Assembly: GCA_019636275.1 (NCBI GenBank)
Contig: JAHBXY010000102.1
Location: 1 to 33,955 of the forward strand
DNA from: Planctomycetota bacterium
GTDB lineage: Bacteria; Planctomycetota; J058
Length of the DNA stretch: 33,955 bases
Direction of reading: 5' to 3'
Below, piece after piece: positions 15,481 to 22,854 of the stretch. The notes beneath the pieces are model-generated. The model was not told where the DNA came from, ran no database searches, and saw only the letters and a list, made by a program, of their open reading frames with translations. Positions within the stretch are counted from its first letter, which is position 1, and the number at the start of each line of letters is the position of its first letter. The translations under genes were made by a program, and so were the position numbers.

Positions 15481-16208
15481 GGCTGGCCCCCGCGCCCGGG
15501 GGGCGCCTCGATCGTCACCGCGAGCTGGGCGAGCATGCGCTGGATCCGGGCCTCGAGGCGGTTCACCAGGATCACGTTCTCGAGCACGATCGCGCGCGCG
15601 GCGCCCTGCGGCTGGAGGACGAGGCGCCCGGCGCCGAGGAGGCAGTACTCGAACAGGTCCGGGATCTCCTTGGTCATGCGCAGGCTCGGCGCGGGGAAGC
15701 GCTCGACGTCGCCCAGGACCCCGTGGTGGTGCAGGAGCTCGTTGTGGGTGATCTCCCAGTAGTCGAAGCGCCCGTTGACGAACACGAGCAGGAAGATCAG
15801 CGCCAGGGCCAGGGCCATGAGCAGGTAGAGGTGCGGATGCGCGCGCAGCTCGACGTGGGCGAGCGCGTCCCGCAGGGGCTCGACGAAGCGCCAGCGCTCG
15901 TCGAGGAGCACGATCCCCAGGGCGATCACGCCGAAGAACAGGACCAGGGCCACGAACTCGCCGCGCGTGAAGTCGAAGGCCATGGCGGCGAGGTTGATGG
16001 CGAAGACCCACCAGAAGATGCGGCCGGGCGTGAGCGAGACCGCGTCCAGGGGCACGCCCTGGGCGAGCTGGATCCACGTCCAGACCCCGGCCAGCAGGGC
16101 GGCCAGGAACGTCGGGTAGAGGAACACGACCTTGGGGCGCGAGCGGATGACGACGCTGCGCGTCTCCGGCCCGCGGGTGGGGGGCGTGGTCGTCGGCTGG
16201 TCGGTCAT
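15477..16208 (-). CDS. Four-TM membrane protein, first gene of the che operon
   Basis: A 243-residue protein from ATG 16208, preceded by a G-rich ribosome-binding stretch. Hydrophobic segments near residues 27-48, 64-80, 86-106 and 126-147 are followed by about 95 cytoplasmic residues (WEITHNELLHHHGVLGDVERFPAP, LFEYCLLGAGRLVLQPQGA) reminiscent of a PH-like or regulatory fold, but no family is recognised with confidence. It is coupled by GTGA overlap to the FHA gene, so membrane protein, FHA protein and sensor-less chemoreceptor are probably made together and may form the input module of the chemosensory array. Confidence 0.85.
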   Translation of the reverse strand: MTDQPTTTPPTRGPETRSVVIRSRPKVVFLYPTFLAALLAGVWTWIQLAQGVPLDAVSLTPGRIFWWVFAINLAAMAFDFTRGEFVALVLFFGVIALGIVLLDERWRFVEPLRDALAHVELRAHPHLYLLMALALALIFLLVFVNGRFDYWEITHNELLHHHGVLGDVERFPAPSLRMTKEIPDLFEYCLLGAGRLVLQPQGAARAIVLENVILVNRLEARIQRMLAQLAVTIEAPPGRGGQP

Positions 16209-16263
16209 CCGTCCGGTCCCCCCGGGTCGGCGCCGTAGCCGCTGGCCGCGCCGGCGCTTGCGT

Positions 16264-16283
16264 GGGCGGATTCTAATCCGCCC
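16264..16283 (-). promoter_or_regulatory. Perfect 20-bp palindrome upstream of the che operon
   Basis: GGGCGGATT-CT-AATCCGCCC has 9-bp arms around a 2-bp centre, 56 bp upstream of the first che-operon start. Read on the minus strand its centre holds TAGAAT, the same hexamer used as the -10 of the predicted promoter at 22752-22757, so an operator overlapping a promoter is attractive. No good -35 is seen at 16-18 bp. It could instead be a hairpin ending transcripts from the histidine kinase gene. Confidence 0.45.
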
Positions 16284-16330
16284 GGGAGGCCGAGGGAAAG
16301 GGCGGCTGCCCGGCCGCCGGGGCCCCTGCG

Positions 16331-16676
16331 CGGTGGGGACGGGCGGGCGGACCGAGTTTGTCCGGGCCTTGCGCCAGTCCGGGCGTTGCGCCGATCGCCC
16401 CCTCGTGCTCAGGCCGCCAGAGCGAGCGATGGGGACGGGCGAAGCGGGACGGTTCGTGCCAGTCCGGGACTTTCGCCGATCGCCCGCCCCTCGCGAGCGC
16501 ATCACACCGCGATGGACACGGGCGGAGCGGGACGGCTCGTGCCAGTCCGGGCCTTGCGCCGATCGCCCGCCCCTCGTGCTCGACCCGCCAGAGCGAGCGA
16601 TGGGGACGGGCGAAGCGGGCCGGATCGTTCCAGTCCGGGACGATCACCAATCGCCCGCCCCTCGCGAGCGCATCAC
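16331..16676. repeat. Alternating two-type palindromic intergenic repeats
   Basis: This gene-free stretch holds four related units of about 75-97 bp (16331-16427, 16428-16510, 16511-16598, 16599-16676). Units 2 and 4 end in GAGCGCATCAC; units 1 and 3 end in CCAGAGCGAGC, giving a 171-bp super-period. Each carries an AGTCCGGG core and GATCGCCC(G)CCCC. Units 2 and 4 can fold on GGGGACGGGCGA against TCGCCCGCCCC (16431-16442 with 16480-16490; 16602-16613 with 16651-16661). The last unit abuts the stop of the histidine kinase gene. No gene is supported; it looks like a REP/BIME-type element. Confidence 0.75.
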
Positions 16677-18169
16677 TACTCCATCGGCAGCTGGATGGTG
16701 AACTGCGTCCCCTTGCCGACCTCGCTCTGCAGCGTGATCGTCCCGCCTTGGTCCTGGAGCACCTTGCGGCTGATGTAGAGGCCCAGGCCGGTGCCGTGGC
16801 CCTTCGTGGTGAAGAAGGGCTGGAAGATCTTCTCCATCTTCCGCGGCGAGATGCCGGGGCCCTGGTCGATCACGTGCAGGTGGATCAGGCGGGCGGCCGC
16901 GTCGGCGCGGGTGACGATGCGCAGGACGCGCCGGGGCGGGGGCACCTCCTGCAGGGCGTGGATCGCGTTGACGACGAGGTTCACGAGCGCCTGCTGGAGC
17001 TTGCTCGGCTCGAGGCGCGCGCAGGGCGCCGAGGCGTCGAGGTCGAGCTCCACCGTGACCTTGTCGGTGCCGAGGTGCTTGCCGAGCGTCTTGAGCGTCT
17101 TGCGGATGAGCTCGTTGACGTCCTGGCGCACGACGCGCGCCGGCGACGACTGCCGCGAGTACTGCAGCATGTTGTTGGCGATCGTCTGCGTGTTGATCCC
17201 GGCCTCGAGCACCGTGTCGAAGATCTGGCGGATGTCGGCGGCCAGGCCCTCGAGCGCCGTGCGCGTCGCCGGCTCGCGCGCCTCGCCGGCCGCCTGCTCG
17301 GCGTCCGAGGCCACCTCGAGGCCCATCTCCGCGCAGCCGGTGATGCTCGTCAGCGTGTTGGTGATCTCGTGGGCGATCGAGGCCAGGAGGCTGCCCAGCG
17401 TGGCCAGGCGCTCGGTGTGGATGAGCTGCTCCTCGAGGCGCTTCTCGGTCGAGCGGTCGGAGACGATCGCGATCGCGCCGGCCGGGCGGCCGTCGGCGCC
17501 GCGCAGGACCGAGGTCGTCACGTCGAGGAAGACCTTCTGCTCGTCGTCGACCTGCTGCGCGATCATGCGCGTCTTCGGCCGCCCCTCGACGAGCGTGTCG
17601 ACGAGCATCTGCAGGAGCGGCACGGCCGCCTGGGCCGCCAGGGCGCCCTCGTCGTCCTCCCCCAGGATCCGCGCCGCCTCCGGGTTGTGGAACCGGATGC
17701 GCCCGCCCTGGTCGATCACGACGATCCCCTGGCCGACGTTGGTCAGCACGTCCTCGTAGAAGCGGCGCGAGCGCTGCCCCTCCTCGAGGCGCTGCGCGCG
17801 CTCGGCCTCGAGCCGGGCGCGCGCGGCCAGGCGATCGACCAGGGCGCAGAGCGCCTCGCGCGCCTCGGCGTCGAGCGCCGCGCCGCGGGCGCTGGCCACG
17901 TAGCCGAACGCGCCGCGGGCGCGCGCGCGGGCGGCGGCGCGGGCCGTGTCGTCGTGGCCGATCACGATCACCGGCACGTCGGGCACGACGCCGCGGGCGG
18001 CGTCCAGCAGGTCGTCGTCCTCGACCAGCAGGGCGTCGATGCGCCGCGTGCGCGCCAGCTCGAGGGCCAGCCCCGGGGCGTCGACGGTCTGCAGGGCGTG
18101 CCCCCGGCGCCCGAGGTCGACGGCCAGCCCGTCGCAGCGGCCGCCGTCGCCGCTGAAGGCGATGTTCAT
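16676..18169 (-). CDS. PAS-containing NtrB-like sensor histidine kinase
   Basis: A 497-residue protein without membrane segments. Residues 1-115 resemble a degenerate receiver (IDALLVEDD, VIVIGHDD, GAFGYVASA) lacking a clear phosphorylation site. A PAS domain at about 135-245 includes VGQGIVVIDQGGRIRFHNPE. The HisKA domain has phospho-acceptor His267 in SIAHEITNTLTSITG. The HATPase shows the N box (QALVNLVVNAIHAL), DQGPGIS, FFTTKGHGTGLGL and GGTITLQSEVGKGTQFTI. Being soluble, it should sense an intracellular cue through PAS. It is divergent, by 133 bp, from a receiver-Ser/Thr kinase fusion, its likely partner; no other unpaired regulator is nearby. The ATG has no strong Shine-Dalgarno. Confidence 0.93.
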   Translation of the reverse strand: MNIAFSGDGGRCDGLAVDLGRRGHALQTVDAPGLALELARTRRIDALLVEDDDLLDAARGVVPDVPVIVIGHDDTARAAARARARGAFGYVASARGAALDAEAREALCALVDRLAARARLEAERAQRLEEGQRSRRFYEDVLTNVGQGIVVIDQGGRIRFHNPEAARILGEDDEGALAAQAAVPLLQMLVDTLVEGRPKTRMIAQQVDDEQKVFLDVTTSVLRGADGRPAGAIAIVSDRSTEKRLEEQLIHTERLATLGSLLASIAHEITNTLTSITGCAEMGLEVASDAEQAAGEAREPATRTALEGLAADIRQIFDTVLEAGINTQTIANNMLQYSRQSSPARVVRQDVNELIRKTLKTLGKHLGTDKVTVELDLDASAPCARLEPSKLQQALVNLVVNAIHALQEVPPPRRVLRIVTRADAAARLIHLHVIDQGPGISPRKMEKIFQPFFTTKGHGTGLGLYISRKVLQDQGGTITLQSEVGKGTQFTIQLPME

Positions 18170-18284
18170 GGTCAGGACGGTAGCGCGGCCGTCTGGACGG
18201 GGCCAGGGGCGCGTGGCGCGGCCCGGCGCTCCGGGCTATCCTCTGGCCGGTGCGAGGGCAGGGGAGCTGCGGGCGCTGGTCACG

Positions 18285-18299
18285 GCCCCGCGTCGGGGC
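18285..18299 (+). promoter_or_regulatory. Leader hairpin before the receiver-kinase start
   Basis: GCCCCG-CGT-CGGGGC is a perfect inverted repeat ending 3 nt before the ATG at 18303. It would take up the only G-rich ribosome-binding stretch of the gene, so it could limit translation. The other 118 bp of the divergent intergenic region show no convincing -35/-10 pair. Confidence 0.35.
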
Positions 18300-18302
18300 G
18301 GC

Positions 18303-19805
18303 ATGAGCGCAGCCGGAGAGCCAGAGCGAGCGACCGCCGCGCCCGCCGCCGCGCCGGGGCCCACCCGGATCGTCCTCGTCGAGGACAGCGACGTCGTCCG
18401 GCGCTTCGCCCAGCAGCTCCTCGTGCGCAAGGGCTTCCACGTCGTCGAGTACCCCGACGGCGCGGCCGCCCTCGACGACGTGCTGCGCGACCCGCCGGCG
18501 CTCGTGATCTCGGACATCCAGATGCCGCACATGGACGGCCTGGAGCTGACGCGGCGCCTGCGCGAGCGCCACGACAAGCGCCGCCTGCCGATCGTCCTCG
18601 TGTCGGTCCTGAGCGAGGAGGAGAACATCGTCGCCGGCTTCGAGGCCGGCGCCAACGACTACCTGATCAAGCCGTACCGCACGGCGGAGCTCATGGCGAA
18701 GGTCTCGGTCCTCCTGCGCGAGGGCGAGTTCCTGCGCCGCGAGAGCGAGCCCGTCCTGCCGCCGGAGGAGGAGCGCCCCGCCACGGGGTCGACGACGCGG
18801 GCGGCGTCGCCGGCGACCGCGGTCACCCCGCCGCCGCCCGCCCCCCCGGCCGCCCCGGCGGAGCCGCCGGCCGACGAGACCGCCGTGCGCTCGTTCCCCC
18901 CGCAGGCCGCGCCGCACTACTTCTTCGACCAGTACGTGGTCACGGGCGAGTACGGCCGCGGCGGCATGGGGACCGTCTACCGCGCCATGCGGCGCGACGA
19001 CCAGACGCCGGTCGCGCTCAAGGTCCTCGCGCCGCGGCTCTCCGAGAACCGCACGGCGATCGCCCGCTTCCTGCGCGAGATCCGCGTCCTGTCGTCGCTC
19101 GAGACCGAGCACGTCGTCCGCGTGCTCGATCACGGCTACGACGCCGGACGCTACTTCCTCGTCATGGAGGCGGTCGAGGGCGACGCGCTCGACCGGATCG
19201 TCCTGCGCGACGGGCCGCTGTCCGAGACCGAGACGGCGCGGATCTTCTGGCAGGTGTGCCGGGCGCTCCAGGACCTCTCCGACCAGGGCCTCGTGCACCG
19301 CGACGTGAAGCCGGCCAACGTGATCCGGCGCGCGTCCGACGGCCTGGTCAAGCTCGTCGACTTCGGCCTGGCGAAGTACGAGCACGAGGCCAGCACGCTG
19401 ACGGAGACCGGCTACGCCCTGGGGACCTCCTACTACGTGGCGCCCGAGGTGATCGAGGGGGCGAAGGCCGACGCGAGGAGCGACCTGTTCGCCGTGGGCG
19501 TGAGCATGTTCGAGACGCTCACCGGCCGGCGGCCGTTCCCGGGCGTCGTGCCCTACCAGATCTTCAAGCGGATCGTCTCGGGCCCGACGCCCGACGCCAC
19601 GCAGTTCCGGGCCGGGCTGTCGCCGGGCCTGCTGAAGGTCCTCGGGCGCCTCCTCGAGCGCGACCCGGGCCAGCGCTACCAGCGCGGCGAGGAGGTCGAG
19701 CGCGACCTCAAGGCCTGGCTGCAGAGCGACGAGGGGCAGGCGGCCGAGAGCGCCGCGCCGGCCGTGGCGTTCGACGAGCCGCGCCCGGACGACACGCGCA
19801 TGTAG
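18303..19805 (+). CDS. Receiver domain fused to a Ser/Thr protein kinase
   Basis: A 500-residue soluble protein. ATG 18303 is the only reasonable start; an upstream in-frame extension is not protein-like. Residues 21-140 are a receiver domain with acidic ED at 27-28, phospho-acceptor Asp71 in VISDIQMP, conserved Ser in VLVSVLS and Lys123 in YLIKPY. A Pro/Ala-rich linker follows to about 205. The Hanks-type kinase domain at about 211-480 has the glycine loop GEYGRGGMGTVY, VALK with Lys240, HRDVKPANV at 332-340, DFG at 353-355 and APE near 380. All catalytic residues are present. Aspartyl phosphorylation, probably by the divergent histidine kinase, is predicted to control kinase activity towards unknown substrates. 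No membrane or PASTA domain is present. Confidence 0.94.
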   Translation: MSAAGEPERATAAPAAAPGPTRIVLVEDSDVVRRFAQQLLVRKGFHVVEYPDGAAALDDVLRDPPALVISDIQMPHMDGLELTRRLRERHDKRRLPIVLVSVLSEEENIVAGFEAGANDYLIKPYRTAELMAKVSVLLREGEFLRRESEPVLPPEEERPATGSTTRAASPATAVTPPPPAPPAAPAEPPADETAVRSFPPQAAPHYFFDQYVVTGEYGRGGMGTVYRAMRRDDQTPVALKVLAPRLSENRTAIARFLREIRVLSSLETEHVVRVLDHGYDAGRYFLVMEAVEGDALDRIVLRDGPLSETETARIFWQVCRALQDLSDQGLVHRDVKPANVIRRASDGLVKLVDFGLAKYEHEASTLTETGYALGTSYYVAPEVIEGAKADARSDLFAVGVSMFETLTGRRPFPGVVPYQIFKRIVSGPTPDATQFRAGLSPGLLKVLGRLLERDPGQRYQRGEEVERDLKAWLQSDEGQAAESAAPAVAFDEPRPDDTRM

Positions 19806-19820
19806 CCGTACGTGGCGCGG

Positions 19821-19843
19821 CCCCGGCGCGTCGCGCGCCGGGG
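19821..19843 (+). terminator. Hairpin after the receiver-kinase gene
   Basis: CCCCGGCGCG-TCG-CGCGCCGGGG is a perfect 10-bp stem with a 3-nt loop, 15 bp after the kinase stop codon. No T-run follows, but the stem is very stable and well placed. Confidence 0.6.
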
Positions 19844-19963
19844 GCGATGACCAGTCTTCGATCGGAGCAACTGGCGAGGCGAGGGCGACGAGGCCGAGCC
19901 GCGGCGGCGATGCGCGCGGAGGACGACGTAGCGACCTACTTCGAGCCCCGCGCGCGCGTCGCC

Positions 19964-19984
19964 GCGGCCGGCATCGTCGGCCGC
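19964..19984 (-). terminator. Hairpin after the FlgM-like gene
   Basis: GCGGCCG (19964-19970) pairs with CGGCCGC (19978-19984) around a 7-nt loop, 16 bp beyond the stop of the minus-strand FlgM-like gene. No T-tract is present. The rest of 19806-20000 shows no supported gene. Confidence 0.4.
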
Positions 19985-20000
19985 AGCCGTCGAGCACACC

Positions 20001-20294
20001 TCAGCAGCCGCGGAGCGCCGCGAGCAGCCGGTCGACGGTGGCGTTGAGCTTCTCCTCGGTGACGTAGGTCCCGGCCGCGATCTCCTCGCGCAGCTTCATG
20101 ACCTTCTCCAGGCGGACCTTGGGGAGCCGGCGGGCGACCTCGAGGAAGCGCCCGTGCAGGACCTCCTCGTCGACGTCGTCGAGCCCGGCGGCCGCGGCCT
20201 CGATCAGGGCCCGGTCCTTCGGGTCGAGCAGGAACACACCGCTGTCGGACGAGGACGCGTCGTGGAGGCGGTTCGACTCGTAACGGTTGGACAT
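20001..20294 (-). CDS. FlgM-like anti-sigma-28 factor
   Basis: A 97-residue protein from ATG 20294, which has an AAGGGA ribosome-binding site about 9 nt upstream; an in-frame ATG 87 nt earlier would add a low-complexity Arg/Gly tail. The C-terminal half (VRLEKVMKLREEIAAGTYVT followed by EEKLNATVDRLLAAL) matches the FlgM pattern of a charged helix, a G-x-Y turn and a final amphipathic helix that binds sigma-28. The N-terminal half is flexible and acidic (SSSDSG, DDVDEE). FlgM holds FliA inactive until the flagellar hook is finished. No flagellar gene is in the window, so it is an orphan here and may serve another sigma factor. It is divergent from the secretin gene. Confidence 0.6.
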   Translation of the reverse strand: MSNRYESNRLHDASSSDSGVFLLDPKDRALIEAAAAGLDDVDEEVLHGRFLEVARRLPKVRLEKVMKLREEIAAGTYVTEEKLNATVDRLLAALRGC

Positions 20295-20590
20295 GGGTCT
20301 ATCCCTTCCCTGGTTGCCCCGCGACTCGCGGGGTTCGCCTTGTCGTCCTCTGGGACCGCGAGCCCGCCCCTGCCGGACCACCTCCCTCGAGGTTCCGGCG
20401 GCTCCCGCACGCCCGACGACCGGCTGCTTGTTTCCACCCCTCCTATCGGCGGCGGCCAGGGGCTTCTTGAGGAGAAATCTGGAGAACCCGGGGAGAAGTC
20501 ACAAGTCTTTCATTTGCAAGCGCTCGAGCGGCACCGGTGAACCCCGGCCCGGGGGCGGCGTCCCCTGGGCGCCCACCGGGAGGAAACCCC
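20295..20590. other. Divergent intergenic region, FlgM-like gene / first secretin
   Basis: This 296-bp gene-free stretch must hold promoters for both flanking genes. The section 20460-20520 is the least GC-rich part nearby (GAGAAATC, CACAAGTCTTTCATTTGCAAG). A TTGAGG at 20467 has no -10 at proper spacing. No sigma-54 element was found. A strong ribosome-binding site (GGAGGAAA) ends it at the secretin start. Confidence 0.5.
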
Positions 20591-22666
20591 ATGCCCCTGC
20601 GCCCCCGCCTCGCGGCGCCCGCCGCCGCCCTGCTCGCGCTCGCCCTCGCTCCGGCCGCCGCCCGGGCCTTCGAGACGCCGGCCGACGACGCCCTGCTGCC
20701 GAACCTCGCCTTCGGCGTGCACGAGGAGGTCGAGGCGGGCGAGCTCGTCGCCATGTGGGCGCGGCGCTTCGGCGCCCTGGCGGTGATCGACCCGGCCCTG
20801 CGCCCGGTGCGCGTGCGCTTCGTGACGCCGGTCGACGCGCTCACCTGGCGCGCGACGAAGCTCCTGCTCGAGTTCCACGAGGTGGTCGTCGTCGAGAGCC
20901 AGCCGGTCCCGGGCAGCCCGTGGCTCCTGCGCGCCCACCACCGCAACGCGGCCCCGAACCGCGAGCCGGCCCCCTTCCGCGTCGTCGAGGGGGCCGCCGC
21001 CCCGCGGAGCGCCGAGGTGGTCACCGCCGTCTTCCCGGTCAAGCACGGGGCGGCGCAGTCGATCCTGCAGGCCGTCATGCGCGTGTGGCAGCGCGACCCG
21101 GGCGCGCGCCTGGGGACCATGTTCCACGTGCCCGGGCCCGAGCTGATCATCGTCGTCGACCAGGCGTCGAAGGTCCGCTACTACGGCGAGCTGATCGAGT
21201 CGCTCGACGTGGCCGGCCCGCGGCGCGAGCTCGTCGTGCACCCGCTCCTGCACGCGGCGGCCGAGCAGCTCGCGCCGCTCGTCATGCAGGCGCTGACGAC
21301 GCTGGCCCCGCCCCAGGCGCCCGGGCAGCCGCCCGGGTTCTCGGTCCCGCCGCAGGTCCTGGCCGACGGGCGGACGAACCAGATCATCATCGCCGCGGGC
21401 CCCGCCGACCTGCCGGCCGTGCGCCGCCTCGTCGACGAGCTCGACGTGCGGGTGGGCGCCCCGCGCGGGCGCTTCCACGTCTACCGCTGCCGCGACATGG
21501 AGGCCGACTACCTGGCCGAGAAGCTGCGCGACCTCCTGGCGACCGACGCCGCCGGGCCGCGCCCGCCGGGGCCGGGGCCGGCGGCCGCCGTGTCGGAGGT
21601 GCCCACGAGGATCGTGGCCGACCCGCGGAAGAACTCGCTCCTGATCCAGGCCGAGGAGCCCGCCTACCGCGACATCCTGCGCCTCCTGGCCGAGCTCGAC
21701 CAGCGGCCCATGCGCGTCCTGATCGAGGCCGAGGTGTGGGAGGTCAGCACCCCGACCGACCAGCTCTCGATCGGCGTCGAGCTGGCCGCCCTCACCAACG
21801 CCCACCAGGGCTCGACCCGCCCGGCCGGCGCGACGGCCTTCGGTCTGTCGGCCCTGCAGCCGCAGCAGGACGCGCAGGGCAACGTCACGTCCCTGGGGCG
21901 CGTGCCCAACCTCGGCGCCGGCCTCACGGCCGTGATCACGCGCGACACGTTCAACCGGATCCCGCTGATCCTGAACATGATCGCCAACTTCGAGGAGTCG
22001 CGCCTCGTCACGAAGTCGTTCGCGGCCACCAACGACGCCGAGCACGCGACCTTCACCGTGTCGCTGGCGACCCCCTACGTGCGCGTCAACACGAGCAACA
22101 TCGCCGTGCAGCAGGACGTCGCCTACGTGGACGCCAGCTCGACGCTCAAGATCAAGCCGCAGGTCAACTCGGCCGACTACCTGACCCTGGAGCTCGAGCT
22201 GCAGATCTCCAGCTTCTCGGGCTCGGGGTCGCCCACCCTGCCGCCCGGCACCAGCACCCGCAGCTACACGGGCAAGGTCACCGTCCCCAACGAGCGCTAC
22301 GTGGTCTTCGGCGGGCTCGAGCAGGAGACCGAGCGCACGGCCGAGGACAAGGTGCCCTTCGTGGGCGACATCCCGGTCCTCGGGCACCTGTTCAAGAACT
22401 GGACCCGCAGCCGCACCCGGACCCGGGTCTACATCTTCATCCGGCCGCAGATCTTCGCCGAGGACTCGTTCGGCCCCGACGGCCGCCTGGGAGAGCACCT
22501 GCGCGCCCGCGCCCACACCGAGGCCAAGCGGGAGGCCTGGCTCCCGCCGGTCGTCCCCGAGCGCGTCCGGCACGCCGGCTACGACCTCCAGGACGAGGCC
22601 TTCGAGCGCTTCGGCCGGGGCAGCGGGGCCCCCTTCGGCCCGCCCGGACCGGCGGCCGCCGACTGA
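20591..22666 (+). CDS. Secretin (GspD/PilQ family), first of two tandem paralogues
   Basis: A 691-residue outer-membrane channel protein. ATG 20591 follows GGAGGAAACCCC, an excellent ribosome-binding site. A signal peptide (residues 1-26) ends in ARA. Four periplasmic N-type modules can be followed: about 40-115, 130-210, 213-295 and 300-380. The secretin domain at about 385-620 contains VLIEAEVWEV, ESRLVTKSF, the beta-barrel segment SISSFSGSGS-like (QISSFSGSGSPTLPPGT), VFGGLEQETE, and the signature VPFVGDIPVLGHLFKNW. A tail of about 70 residues follows (YDLQDEAFERFGRGSG). Secretins assemble as large rings for type II secretion or type IV pili. The next gene is a close paralogue, then GspE- and GspF-like genes. 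Confidence 0.94.
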   Translation: MPLRPRLAAPAAALLALALAPAAARAFETPADDALLPNLAFGVHEEVEAGELVAMWARRFGALAVIDPALRPVRVRFVTPVDALTWRATKLLLEFHEVVVVESQPVPGSPWLLRAHHRNAAPNREPAPFRVVEGAAAPRSAEVVTAVFPVKHGAAQSILQAVMRVWQRDPGARLGTMFHVPGPELIIVVDQASKVRYYGELIESLDVAGPRRELVVHPLLHAAAEQLAPLVMQALTTLAPPQAPGQPPGFSVPPQVLADGRTNQIIIAAGPADLPAVRRLVDELDVRVGAPRGRFHVYRCRDMEADYLAEKLRDLLATDAAGPRPPGPGPAAAVSEVPTRIVADPRKNSLLIQAEEPAYRDILRLLAELDQRPMRVLIEAEVWEVSTPTDQLSIGVELAALTNAHQGSTRPAGATAFGLSALQPQQDAQGNVTSLGRVPNLGAGLTAVITRDTFNRIPLILNMIANFEESRLVTKSFAATNDAEHATFTVSLATPYVRVNTSNIAVQQDVAYVDASSTLKIKPQVNSADYLTLELELQISSFSGSGSPTLPPGTSTRSYTGKVTVPNERYVVFGGLEQETERTAEDKVPFVGDIPVLGHLFKNWTRSRTRTRVYIFIRPQIFAEDSFGPDGRLGEHLRARAHTEAKREAWLPPVVPERVRHAGYDLQDEAFERFGRGSGAPFGPPGPAAAD

Positions 22667-22697
22667 ACCCGCCCCCCGGCCGAGCGTCAGGGGGGTG

Positions 22698-22717
22698 CCC
22701 CGCGCCCTCGGGCGGGG
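22698..22717 (+). terminator. Weak hairpin between the two secretin genes
   Basis: CCCCGC (22698-22703) pairs with GCGGGG (22712-22717) with an 8-nt loop, about 30 bp after the first secretin stop and just before the predicted promoter of the second. It may separate the two transcripts. Confidence 0.35.
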
Positions 22718-22728
22718 TGTCTCGTCGG

Positions 22729-22757
22729 TTGAGGTGTTGCATCCGCATCGGTAGAAT
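22729..22757 (+). promoter_or_regulatory. Predicted sigma-70-type promoter for the second secretin operon
   Basis: TTGAGG (22729-22734) and TAGAAT (22752-22757) are separated by exactly 17 bp, close to the TTGACA-N17-TATAAT consensus and unusually AT-rich for this window. Initiation would be expected near 22764, leaving a leader of about 90 nt before the ATG at 22855. Confidence 0.6.
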
Positions 22758-22854
22758 GCGCGGCCGCTCACGATAACGTCTTGCCGCTGGTGGACCTAGA
22801 AATCGGCGTAGCCCGCGGGCGACGCCGCCACCCAAGGCGAGGGGGGATCTCAGA

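Noticed and set aside
16273..16650. Possible 125-residue minus-strand protein with PARFARPHRSLWR-like repeats in the gap before the che operon
   Set aside because: The apparent peptide repeats simply translate the palindromic DNA repeats; no ribosome-binding site or fold-like sequence is present, and its 5-prime end lies inside repeat unit 4.
19847..20047. Short plus-strand frame after the receiver-kinase gene
   Set aside because: Arg/Ala-rich composition, no ribosome-binding site, and it overlaps the hairpins and the FlgM-like gene end.
20460..20530. Sigma-54 promoter before the first secretin gene
   Set aside because: The relatively AT-rich stretch contains TTGCA but no GG element at the required -24 spacing.
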